From positions 2,542,001-2,606,000 of the forward strand of contig AP026073.1 of NCBI GenBank assembly GCA_024349765.1: 64,000 nucleotides of DNA, written 5' to 3'. Of the stretch, positions 42,482 through 50,847 are shown in pieces (the first letter of the stretch is position 1; the number at the start of each line of letters is the position of its first letter). The notes beneath the pieces were generated by a model. The model made no database searches, was not told where the DNA came from, and saw only the letters and a program-made list of their open reading frames with translations. This stretch comes from Streptomyces nigrescens (GTDB lineage: Bacteria; Actinomycetota; Actinomycetes; Streptomycetales; Streptomycetaceae). The position numbers and the translations under genes are program-made.

Positions 42482-43660
42482 GTGCACCTCGAATACACCC
42501 CCGAGCAGCAGCAGTTGCGCGCCGAGCTGCGCACCTACTTCGCCGAACTGGTGCCGGACCACGCCTACGCCCGGTACGCCGATCCGGCCGCGCAGAAGCG
42601 GTTCTACCGCGAGACCGTCCGCCGGCTCGGCGCGGACGGCTGGCTCGGCGTGGGCTGGCCGAAGGAGTACGGCGGGCGCGGGATGACCCCGATGGAACAG
42701 TTCCTCTTCTTCGACGAGGCCGCCCAGGCCGGCGTCCCGCTGCCGCTGATGGCGCTGAACACCGTCGGCCCGACGCTCATGCGGTTCGGCACGGAGGAAC
42801 AGAAGGCGTACTTCCTGCCGCGCATCCTCTCCGGCGAGCTCGACTTCGCCATCGGCTACAGCGAGCCGGAGGCGGGCACGGACCTGGCCGCGCTGAAGAC
42901 GCGGGCCGTACGGGACGGCGACCAGTACGTCGTCAACGGCCAGAAGATCTGGACCACCAACGGCGACACCGCCGACTGGGTCTGGCTGGCCGTCCGTACC
43001 GACCCCGACGCGCCACCGCACAAGGGCATCACCATGCTCCTCGTGCCGACCTCCGACCCCGGCTACTCCTGCACCCTGATCAACACGCTCGCCTCGCACG
43101 ACACCACGGCGAGCTACTACGAGGACATCCGCGTCCCGGTCTCGCGCCGTGTCGGCGAGGAGAACAAGGGCTGGCGGCTGATCACCAACCAGCTCAACCA
43201 CGAACGCGTCACGCTCGCCGCCCACGGCACCATGGCCATCCGCGCCCTGCACGACGTGCAGCGCTGGGCGACGGAGAGCAAGCTCGCCGACGGCCGCCGC
43301 GTCGTGGACCTGCCCTGGGTCCGCCGCCGCCTCGCGCAGACGCACACCAAGCTGGACGCGATGAAGCTCCTCAACTGGCGCATGGTGAACGCCCTCCAGG
43401 AAGGCACGCTGACCCCGCAGGACGCCTCCGCGGTCAAGGTGTACGGCTCCGAGGCGCGGCGGGACGCCTACGCCTGGCTCATGGAGGTCGTCGCCGCCGC
43501 GGGCGCCCTCAAGGAGGGCTCGGCGGGCGCCGTCCTCCACGGCGAACTGGAACGCGGCTACCGCTCCGCGGTGATCTTCACCTTCGGCGGCGGCAACAAC
43601 GAGATCCAGCGCGAGATCATCGCCTGGATCGGCCTGGGGATGCCGCGGGTGCGGCGTTAG
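42482..43660 (+). CDS. Acyl-CoA dehydrogenase, FadE26-like (sterol side-chain type)
   Basis: 392 residues. MHLEYTPEQQQLRAELRTYF, DEAAQAGVPLPLMALNTVGP, IGYSEPEAGTDLAALKTRAV, VVNGQKIWTTNGDTADWVWL and NKGWRLITNQLNHERVTLAA match the family of alpha-type subunits of heteromeric steroid-CoA dehydrogenases such as mycobacterial FadE26. Its partner beta subunit is not encoded next to it. FAD enzyme forming the alpha-beta double bond. GTG 42482 has GGAGGGG. A KstR-type box lies upstream, supporting a sterol role. Confidence 0.85.
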   Translation: MHLEYTPEQQQLRAELRTYFAELVPDHAYARYADPAAQKRFYRETVRRLGADGWLGVGWPKEYGGRGMTPMEQFLFFDEAAQAGVPLPLMALNTVGPTLMRFGTEEQKAYFLPRILSGELDFAIGYSEPEAGTDLAALKTRAVRDGDQYVVNGQKIWTTNGDTADWVWLAVRTDPDAPPHKGITMLLVPTSDPGYSCTLINTLASHDTTASYYEDIRVPVSRRVGEENKGWRLITNQLNHERVTLAAHGTMAIRALHDVQRWATESKLADGRRVVDLPWVRRRLAQTHTKLDAMKLLNWRMVNALQEGTLTPQDASAVKVYGSEARRDAYAWLMEVVAAAGALKEGSAGAVLHGELERGYRSAVIFTFGGGNNEIQREIIAWIGLGMPRVRR

Positions 43661-43663
43661 CCT
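43658..43663 (+). promoter_or_regulatory. TAGCCT -10 box, leaderless start of the MpaB-like gene
   Basis: TAGCCT begins with the stop codon of the acyl-CoA dehydrogenase gene and lies six bases before the GTG at 43670. This is the spacing of leaderless messages in Streptomyces. No ribosome site is seen. Confidence 0.45.
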
Positions 43664-43669
43664 GACGCC

Positions 43670-44566
43670 GTGGACACCCCTCCCGCAGGTGACCCCGGAC
43701 TCTTCGGACCCTCGTCGGTGACCTGGCAGCTGCACGGTGACCCGCTGATGTGGATCGCCGGGATCCGCGCGCTCTACCTGCAGGCGCTCTGCCCGCGCGC
43801 GGTGCGCGGCGTCCTTGCGAACTCGGACTTCCGGCGCGACGCCTGGGGCCGGCTCATGCGCACCGCGGACTTCGTCGGCACGACGACGTACGGCACCACC
43901 GACGCCGCCGAACGGGCCGGCGCCGCGGTCCGCGGGCTGCACCGGAGGCTGACCGCCACCGACCCGGCCAGCGGCGAGCGGTACCGCATCGACGAGCCGG
44001 AGCTGCTGCTGTGGGTGCACTGCGCCGAGGTCGACTCCTACCTCCAGGTGCTGCGCCGCTCCGGCTGTCCGCTCACCGACGCCCAGGCCGACGCCTACCT
44101 GCGCGAACAGCGCGAGAGCGGGCGGCTCGTCGGGCTGGATCCGGCGCGGGTCCCCGGCGACCGCGCGGCGTTCGCCGCGTACTTCGCACGGGTCCGGCCC
44201 CACCTCGCGCTGACCCCGGAGGCCCGGGAGGTCGACGCGTTCCTCCGCCGGCCGCCGACGCCCGCCGTGTTCGTCCCGGCCCGCGCGGTGCTCTGGCCGT
44301 GGATCGCCCGGCTCGCCTACGGCGCCCTCCCGGCGTACGCCCACCGGCTCTACGGGCGCCCGGCGCCGCCGCCCGCCGCCGTCACCCGCCGTCTGCGCGC
44401 CACCGGCCGCCTGCTTCGCGCCATTCCGCCCACCGTCCGCTGGCAGCTGCCGCCCCGGCACATCCTGCGTGCCGTCGAACGACTCGGGCCCGACACCCGT
44501 CCGTCGGCCTACAAGCTCCGCCGTGCCGCCGCAATAATGGACGGGCAGGGGGAGCGGCGCGGCTGA
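43670..44566 (+). CDS. Oxygenase MpaB-family protein (DUF2236)
   Basis: 298 residues. WQLHGDPLMWIAGIRALYLQ near the start, TTDAAERAGAAVRGLHRRLT, RIDEPELLLWVHCAEVDSYL with the family His and Glu, and YFARVRPHLALTPEAREV. MpaB oxygenases include the latex-clearing and mycophenolic acid oxygenases and bind haem; the substrate here is unknown. It starts ten bases after the FadE26-like stop and may share sterol catabolism. The -10 box covers the preceding stop. Confidence 0.87.
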   Translation: MDTPPAGDPGLFGPSSVTWQLHGDPLMWIAGIRALYLQALCPRAVRGVLANSDFRRDAWGRLMRTADFVGTTTYGTTDAAERAGAAVRGLHRRLTATDPASGERYRIDEPELLLWVHCAEVDSYLQVLRRSGCPLTDAQADAYLREQRESGRLVGLDPARVPGDRAAFAAYFARVRPHLALTPEAREVDAFLRRPPTPAVFVPARAVLWPWIARLAYGALPAYAHRLYGRPAPPPAAVTRRLRATGRLLRAIPPTVRWQLPPRHILRAVERLGPDTRPSAYKLRRAAAIMDGQGERRG

Positions 44567-44599
44567 TCGCGTGGGCGGGGACGGGGGCGGCGACAGACG

Positions 44600-46540
44600 A
44601 TGGCGGAGAACCGGCTGATCCAGGGGCGGTACCGGCTGCTCGACACCATCGGGCGCGGCGGCATGGGCGAGGTCTGGCGGGCCCGCGACGAGTCACTGGG
44701 CCGGCAGATCGCCGTCAAGTGCCTCAAACCGCTGGGGCCCCGGCACGAGCCCTCGTTCCTGGACGTCCTGCGCGAGCGGTTCCGCCGCGAGGCCCGGGTC
44801 GCGGCCGCGCTCCAGCACCGCGGCATCACCGTCGTCCACGACTTCGGCGAGGACGAGGGCACCCTCTTCCTCGTCATGGAGCTGCTCACCGGCCGCAACC
44901 TCAGCCAGCTGCTCGACGACAACCGGCGCCAGCCGCTGCCCGTCCCGGACGTCATCGACATCGCCGAACAGGTCACCGCCGCGCTCGCCTACACCCACGG
45001 CCAAGCCGTGGTGCACCGCGACCTGAAACCGGCGAACATCGTCCGCACCGCCGACGGCACGGTCAAGATCTGCGACTTCGGCATCGCCCGGCTGGGCCAC
45101 GACATCGGCTTCACCGCCCGGCTCACCGGCACCGGCGTCGCGATGGGCAGCCCGCACTACATGTCGCCCGAGCAGATCGGCGCGCACCCCGTCGACCACC
45201 GCAGCGATCTGTACTCCCTCGGCTGCGTGCTGTACGAACTCGCCACCGGCGTCCCGCCGTTCGACCTCGGCGACGCCTGGGCGGTGCTCGTCGGACACCG
45301 TGACACCGCCCCCACCCCGCCGCGCTCCCTCCGCCCCGACCTGCCCGAGGCCTACCAGCGGATCGTGCTCCAGCTGCTCGCCAAGGACCCCGACGAGCGG
45401 CCCCGCGACGCCGACGACCTGGCCAAACGCCTCGCCGACGCCCGCCAGGAACACGGCGCCACCGTCCTCGCCCCGCCGGCGTGGACGGAGGGCATCACCC
45501 CGGGCCCACCGGCCGTCTCCGCGCGCCGCGCGCCGCGCTCCGTACCGGACCGCGCCCTCACGGTCCTCACCGACGCCTGGACCGGCGGCGACCCCCGGAC
45601 CGGCGACGCCGCCGTGGCCGCCGGGATCGCCAGCCCCGCACCACCGGACGACCGCCGCACCGCCCTCGCCGCCCGGCTGGCGTCCGGCCGGACCCTCGGC
45701 GACGACGGCCGGTACTTCGAGGCCCACCAGATCTACGCCGAGGTGCTGGCCGCCCAGGAACGCACCCTGGGGCCCGACCACCCCGACACTCTCGACTGCC
45801 GCCACCACCTCGCACGCAACCTCGGCCGGCTGGGCCGGCTGGAGGACTGCCGGGCCATGACCCGGGACGTGGCCGCCGCCCGCGCCCGGGTCCTCGGTGC
45901 CCACCACCCCGACACCCTCACCACCCGCTACGAACTCGGCTACGTCCTGGGCCGGCTGGGCAAGTGGGCCGAGGCGCTGCGCACCCACCAGGAGGTCGCG
46001 ACGGCCCGTACGGTCGAGCTCGGCCCCGACCATCCCGACACCCTCGACGCCCGTTCCGAGGTCGGCATCGGCCTCGGCCGGCTCGGCCGCAGCGCCGAGG
46101 CGCTGACGCTCTACCACGACCTGGTCGCCGCCCGCACCCGCACCCAGGGCGACGACGACCCGGACACCCTGCGCGCCCGGCACGGCCTCGGCGTCAACCT
46201 CGGACGGCTGGGCCGCTGGCCGGAGGCGCTCGCCGAGGCGAAGGAGGTGGCCGCGGCCCGCGAGCGGGTGCTCGGCCCGGACCACCCCGACACGCTGGTC
46301 AGCCTCCGGGAGACCGCCGTGGCCCTCGGCTGGCTGGGCCGCTGGGACGACGCGCTGGAACGCTACCGCCGGGTCGCCGACGCCCGCACCCGGGCCCTGG
46401 GCGCCGCCCACCCCGACACCCTGGCCAGCCAGAGCGACCTCGCCCAGTGCCTGGAACAACTCGGCCGCCAGGACGAGGCGGCCGCCCTGCACCGCCGGAT
46501 CGCCGCCCTGCGCCGCGAGCGCGCGACGCACCGCCGCTAG
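44600..46540 (+). CDS. Serine/threonine protein kinase with C-terminal tetratricopeptide repeats
   Basis: 646 residues, no transmembrane helix. The kinase domain covers about 11-280: GRGGMGEVW loop (19-27), Lys40, catalytic Asp141 in HRDLKPAN, DFG at 159-161 and the activation segment MGSPHYMSPEQ. A linker follows, then at least six 42-residue kinesin-light-chain-type TPR units from about 350, each with LGPDHPDTL-like starts and LGRLG ends. Kinases of this shape in actinobacteria sense by binding partner proteins. It reads codirectionally behind the MpaB-like gene after 33 bases. No cognate phosphatase is beside it. Confidence 0.94.
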   Translation: MAENRLIQGRYRLLDTIGRGGMGEVWRARDESLGRQIAVKCLKPLGPRHEPSFLDVLRERFRREARVAAALQHRGITVVHDFGEDEGTLFLVMELLTGRNLSQLLDDNRRQPLPVPDVIDIAEQVTAALAYTHGQAVVHRDLKPANIVRTADGTVKICDFGIARLGHDIGFTARLTGTGVAMGSPHYMSPEQIGAHPVDHRSDLYSLGCVLYELATGVPPFDLGDAWAVLVGHRDTAPTPPRSLRPDLPEAYQRIVLQLLAKDPDERPRDADDLAKRLADARQEHGATVLAPPAWTEGITPGPPAVSARRAPRSVPDRALTVLTDAWTGGDPRTGDAAVAAGIASPAPPDDRRTALAARLASGRTLGDDGRYFEAHQIYAEVLAAQERTLGPDHPDTLDCRHHLARNLGRLGRLEDCRAMTRDVAAARARVLGAHHPDTLTTRYELGYVLGRLGKWAEALRTHQEVATARTVELGPDHPDTLDARSEVGIGLGRLGRSAEALTLYHDLVAARTRTQGDDDPDTLRARHGLGVNLGRLGRWPEALAEAKEVAAARERVLGPDHPDTLVSLRETAVALGWLGRWDDALERYRRVADARTRALGAAHPDTLASQSDLAQCLEQLGRQDEAAALHRRIAALRRERATHRR

Positions 46541-46546
46541 GGCCGC

Positions 46547-47857
46547 TCAGTCGGCCGGCGTCACCCGGTACAGCACCGTGCCGTGCGCCGGCACGTCGCG
46601 CGCCACGATGTCCCCGTCGCTGTGCTTGCGGTGACCGGTCACCAGATCGTGCAGCCGGTACGAGGACGCCTCCGGCAGCCCGGCCGCGCCGGCGGTGACC
46701 GACAGCGTGCGCGGCGCGTCACCGGAGTTGAACAGGGCCACCGCCCGGTCGCCGTCCCTCAGCGGCTTGGCCAGGACGGCCGAGTGGTCGTCCTGTGCGA
46801 CGATGCGCCCCTGGATCCCCAGCGGATCCTGGTCGACCGCGATGACGTGCGCGTTCCCCAGCACCGCGAGGGCCTCCGGGGAGAGCTTGCCGAGGTCCGT
46901 GCTGGAGATCAGCGGCGCCGCCATCATCGCCCACAGCGACATCTGGCTCTGCATCTCGTCCCGGCTGAGCCCGGAGTCCCCGGCCAGCAGGAAGTCCGGG
47001 TCGTTCCAACGGCCTGGGCGCTGCAGATCGGCGAGGTTCGCGTTGTAGTGGAAGTTGTAGACGATGGAGGACCACTTGGCGGCCGGGGTGCTCTGCTGCA
47101 GCGCCACGTCCCGGCCGCCCCGCCAGAGGTTCCCCAGCTCGGACGACCAGCCGATGACCCGGTGCCAGACGCCTTCGCCGTCGAACTGGAAGTAGGCCGG
47201 CGCGGACACGGAGAAGGTGATGGGCCGGCCGCTGGCCCGCAGCGCGCGGCTCATCTGGCCGTACAGGTCCCGGTAGGTCTCCTCCTTGCTGTGTCCCGGT
47301 GTGGTGGGCACGTTGCAGCCGTCCGCCTTGACGTAGTCCACCTGCCAGCTCGCGAACAGCTTCGCGTCCTCGGAGAAGTGGCCGAGACTGCCCGGGTACT
47401 TCTCACAGGTGAGCGTGCCGACGTCCTCGTAGATGCCGAACCTCAGCCCCATGGCGTGCAGTTGCCGCCCCACGTAGGCCATGCCGTGCGGGAACTTCAC
47501 CGGGTCCGGCAGCAGCTCGCCCTTGGGGCCGCGCTGCTTGGCCATCCAGCAGTCGTCGACCGTGACGGTCCGGTAGCCCTTCTGCGCCAGCCCCGAACGG
47601 ACCAGTGCCCGGGCGTTGTCGAGCACCACTTTCTCGTCGACGTGGCAGGTGTAGTACGACCAGTTGTTCCAGCCCATCGGGGGCGTGGGGGCCAGGTTCG
47701 GGTACGGGCCGGTGGCGGGCGCCGCGCCGGACGCGCGGCCCGGGTCGGGGGTGGCGGAGGCGGGCGCCGGGGCGGCCAGCAGCCCGGCCGAGCAGGCGGC
47801 CACGGCGGTGAGTCCGGCGACGGTGCGGCCGATGCGGGGTACCGAAGGACGGGACAC
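46547..47857 (-). CDS. Secreted alpha-galactosidase, glycoside hydrolase family 27
   Basis: 436 residues. Residues 1-35 are a signal peptide (AVAACSAGLLAAPAPASA). The GH27 catalytic domain has TPPMGWNNWSYYTCHV, nucleophile Asp179 (VDYVKADGC) and the acid/base Asp in RWNDPDFL (Asp286 or 288). A C-terminal antiparallel-beta domain follows (about 345-435). Length is normal. GTG 47857 has GAGGTG. It removes terminal alpha-galactose from plant oligosaccharides or galactomannan. Convergent with the kinase (six bases) and divergent from the oxidoreductase at 48037. Confidence 0.93.
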   Translation of the reverse strand: MSRPSVPRIGRTVAGLTAVAACSAGLLAAPAPASATPDPGRASGAAPATGPYPNLAPTPPMGWNNWSYYTCHVDEKVVLDNARALVRSGLAQKGYRTVTVDDCWMAKQRGPKGELLPDPVKFPHGMAYVGRQLHAMGLRFGIYEDVGTLTCEKYPGSLGHFSEDAKLFASWQVDYVKADGCNVPTTPGHSKEETYRDLYGQMSRALRASGRPITFSVSAPAYFQFDGEGVWHRVIGWSSELGNLWRGGRDVALQQSTPAAKWSSIVYNFHYNANLADLQRPGRWNDPDFLLAGDSGLSRDEMQSQMSLWAMMAAPLISSTDLGKLSPEALAVLGNAHVIAVDQDPLGIQGRIVAQDDHSAVLAKPLRDGDRAVALFNSGDAPRTLSVTAGAAGLPEASSYRLHDLVTGHRKHSDGDIVARDVPAHGTVLYRVTPAD

Positions 47858-48036
47858 GGGTCACCTCACGGGTGTGCGGGACGGCCTGACGGGGGGACAG
47901 CCGGGGCGGTGCCGAGGTGGAGCACGGCCGGACGCTAGGAGCAGCCCCGGACCCGGTCAAGAAGCCGCACCGCCAGGAGTGGAGGTTTCAGCCGCGTGCA
48001 CCTGGCCTCCGCGATCACCGCGTGCTACCAAGGGGC

Positions 48037-49614
48037 ATGCCGGAACGGACTTCGTATGACGCGGTCATCGTCGGTGGCGGGCACAACGGACTGGTGGCCG
48101 CCGCCTATCTCGCACGCGCCGGACTCGGCGTGCTGGTGCTGGAGCGGCTGGACCACATCGGTGGTGCCGCCGTGTCGAGCCGGACCTTCACCGGTGTCGA
48201 CGCCCGGCTGTCCCGCTACTCCTACCTCGTCAGCCTGCTGCCGCCGAAGATCGTGCGGGACCTCGGGCTGCGCTTCGCGGTCCGCAAACGCACCGTCTCC
48301 TCCTACACCCCCGTGGTACGCCACGGCCGCCCCACCGGCCTCCTGGTCGGCGGCGGCGAGGCCCGCACCCGCCGCTCCTTCGCCGAACTCACCGGTTCCG
48401 ACCGGGAGTTCGCCGCCTGGGAGCGCTTCTACGGCACCACCCGCCGGCTCGCCGAGCGGGTCTTCCCCACCCTCACCGAACCGTTGCCCACCCGCGCCGC
48501 GCTGCGCGCCCGGGTCGACGACGACGCCACCTGGCACGCCGTCTTCGAGCGGCCCCTGGGCGAACTGGTCGAGGAGACCTTCACCGACGACCTGGTGCGC
48601 GGGGTGGTCCTCACCGACGCCCTCATCGGCACCTTCGCCACCGCCCACGACCCGTCCCTGCGCCAGAACCGCTGCTTCCTCTACCACGTCATCGGCGGCG
48701 GCACCGGCGACTGGGACGTCCCCCTCGGTGGCATGGGCGCCCTCACCGACGCCCTGGCCGACGCCGCCCGCCGGGCCGGTGCGGAGATCGTCACCGACTG
48801 CGCGGTGACCGCCCTCGCCACCGACGGCCGCACCGCCGAGGTCACCTGCGAGCGGGGCACCATCGGCGCCCGCCGGGTCCTGGTGGGCGCCTCGCCCCGG
48901 GAACTCGCCCGCCTCCTCGGCGAGGCCCCGCCGCCGCCCGCCGAGGGTGCCCAGCTGAAGGTGAACATGCTGCTCACCCGGCTCCCCCGGCTCCGCGACA
49001 CCGGTGTGGACCCGCGCGAGGCGTTCTCCGGCACCTTCCACATCGCCGAGGGCTACGACCAGCTGGAACGGGCCTACCAACAGGCCGCCGCCGGCAGCCT
49101 GCCCGCCGCCCCGCCCTCCGAGATCTACTGCCACTCGCTGACCGACCCGTCCATCCTCGGCGCCGACCTGGTCCGCCGCGGCTACCAGACGCTCACCCTC
49201 TTCGGCCTGCACACCCCCGCGCGGCTGTTCGCCGACGACACCGCCGACAACGCCGCCACCCGCGACCGCCTCCTGGCGGCCACCCTCGCCGAACTGGAGA
49301 CCCACCTCGCCGAACCCCTCGCCGACTGCCTCGCCCGGGACGCCGACGGCCGCCCCTGCGTCGAGGCCAAGTCCCCGCTCGACCTGGACCGTGAACTCGG
49401 CCTGCCGGGCGGCAACATCTTCCACCGCGAGCTGGCGTTCCCGTACGCGGACCCGGAGGCGGAGGCTCCGGCCGGCGCGGCGGCGCGCTGGGGGGTGGCC
49501 ACCGGCCACGACGCCGTCCTCCTGTGCGGTGCGGGCGCGGTACGCGGCGGCGGCGTGAGCGGCATCCCCGGCCACAACGCGGCGATGGCGGTGCTGGAGG
49601 AGGGCGTGGTGTGA
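48037..49614 (+). CDS. Phytoene-desaturase-like FAD-dependent oxidoreductase
   Basis: 525 residues. YDAVIVGGGHNGLVAAAYLA, LERLDHIGGAA, the middle GGGTGDWDVPLGGMGALTDA and the C-terminal GAGAVRGGGVSGIPGHNAAM, the FAD-binding pattern of the pyridine nucleotide-disulphide/CrtI-like group. Paralogous in architecture to 7483-9111 but only distantly similar. The start at 48037 has AAGGGGC. Substrate unknown; no other carotenoid gene is present. Confidence 0.87.
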   Translation: MPERTSYDAVIVGGGHNGLVAAAYLARAGLGVLVLERLDHIGGAAVSSRTFTGVDARLSRYSYLVSLLPPKIVRDLGLRFAVRKRTVSSYTPVVRHGRPTGLLVGGGEARTRRSFAELTGSDREFAAWERFYGTTRRLAERVFPTLTEPLPTRAALRARVDDDATWHAVFERPLGELVEETFTDDLVRGVVLTDALIGTFATAHDPSLRQNRCFLYHVIGGGTGDWDVPLGGMGALTDALADAARRAGAEIVTDCAVTALATDGRTAEVTCERGTIGARRVLVGASPRELARLLGEAPPPPAEGAQLKVNMLLTRLPRLRDTGVDPREAFSGTFHIAEGYDQLERAYQQAAAGSLPAAPPSEIYCHSLTDPSILGADLVRRGYQTLTLFGLHTPARLFADDTADNAATRDRLLAATLAELETHLAEPLADCLARDADGRPCVEAKSPLDLDRELGLPGGNIFHRELAFPYADPEAEAPAGAAARWGVATGHDAVLLCGAGAVRGGGVSGIPGHNAAMAVLEEGVV

Positions 49615-49661
49615 CGGCCCGAGGAGGCCCGGCGATCCCGGGCCGGGCCGGTCCCCCGGCA

Positions 49662-49686
49662 ATTTTCTGACGCAGCATCAGAAAAT
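49662..49686. promoter_or_regulatory. Inverted repeat ATTTTCTGA-N7-TCAGAAAAT
   Basis: Nine-base perfect arms with seven bases between, 38 bases before the nitronate-monooxygenase-like gene. The core TCTGA-N7-TCAGA occurs with identical spacing at 59641-59657. Typical of a TetR-family operator; the repressor is unknown. Confidence 0.6.
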
Positions 49687-49724
49687 CTCTTCCCTCGCCC
49701 GGCGCCCTGCGGCATCCTGCGCGC

Positions 49725-50828
49725 ATGCAGACGGAGCTGAGCAACAGGCTGGGCGCGGAGCACGCCGTCTTCGGGTTCACCCCCTTCCCCGCGGTCGCCG
49801 CGGCGATCACCCGGGCCGGCGGGTTCGGGGTGCTCGGCGCGGTCCGCTACACCGCGCCGGACGCCCTCGCCCGCGACCTCGACTGGATGCAGGAGCACAC
49901 CGACGGGCTGCCGTACGGGCTCGACGTGGTGATGCCCGCCAAGAAGGTGGCGGGTGTCAGCGAGGCCGATGTCGAGGCGATGATCCCGGACGGGCACCGC
50001 CGGTTCGTCGACGGACTCCTCGACAAACACGGCGTACCGCCGCTCGCCGAGGGCGAGGCGTCCGGCTGGCGGATCACCGGCTGGATGGAACAGGTCGCCC
50101 GCACCCAGCTCGACGTGGCCTTCGACTACCCGATCAAGCTGCTCGCCAACGCCCTCGGCTCACCGCCCCCGGACATCGTCCAACGCGCCCACGACCACGG
50201 CATCCTGGTCGCCGCGCTGGCCGGCAGCCCCCGGCACGCCCGGCACCACCGGGCCGCCGGCATCGACATCGTCGTCGCCCAGGGCTACGAGGCCGGCGGA
50301 CACACCGGCGAGATCGCCACCATGGTCCTCACCCCCGAGGTGGTGGCCGCGGTCGACCCGCTGCCGGTGCTCGCGGCCGGCGGCATCGGCACCGGCGAGC
50401 AGATCGCCGCCGGACTCGCCCTGGGCGCCCAGGGCGTCTGGCTCGGCTCGATCTGGCTGACCACCCGCGAGGCCGAACTCCACTCCCGGCGGCTGACCGC
50501 CAAACTGCTCGCCGCCGGCCCCGGCGACACCGTCCGCTCCCGCGCCCTGACCGGCAAACCCGCCCGGCAGCTGCGCACCGAGTGGACCGACGCCTGGGAC
50601 GATCCGGCCGGGCCCGGCCCGCTGCCGATGCCGCTGCAGGGGCTGCTGGTCGCCGAGGCGAACTCGCGCATCCAGCGGCACGAGGTCGAGCCGCTGCTGG
50701 GCACCCCGGTCGGCCAGATCGTCGGCCGGATGAACAGCGAACGCAGCGTCCAGGCCGTCTTCGACGACCTCACCCGCGGCTTCGAGCGGGCCATCGACCG
50801 CATCAACCGCATCGCCGGACGCGCATGA
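49725..50828 (+). CDS. Nitronate monooxygenase-like FMN protein
   Basis: 367 residues. TIM-barrel protein with GAVRYTAPDALARDLDW, DIVVAQGYEAGGHTGEIAT (phosphate-binding and GGH motif) and the FMN motif VLAAGGIGTGEQIAAGLALG. Annotated members are nitronate monooxygenases, but several actinobacterial ones act on steroid or acyl-CoA intermediates. The acyl-CoA synthetase that follows after 19 bases favours the latter. A TetR-type inverted repeat lies upstream. I cannot decide the substrate. Confidence 0.83.
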   Translation: MQTELSNRLGAEHAVFGFTPFPAVAAAITRAGGFGVLGAVRYTAPDALARDLDWMQEHTDGLPYGLDVVMPAKKVAGVSEADVEAMIPDGHRRFVDGLLDKHGVPPLAEGEASGWRITGWMEQVARTQLDVAFDYPIKLLANALGSPPPDIVQRAHDHGILVAALAGSPRHARHHRAAGIDIVVAQGYEAGGHTGEIATMVLTPEVVAAVDPLPVLAAGGIGTGEQIAAGLALGAQGVWLGSIWLTTREAELHSRRLTAKLLAAGPGDTVRSRALTGKPARQLRTEWTDAWDDPAGPGPLPMPLQGLLVAEANSRIQRHEVEPLLGTPVGQIVGRMNSERSVQAVFDDLTRGFERAIDRINRIAGRA

Positions 50829-50847
50829 ACCCGAGGAGGACAGCGGA

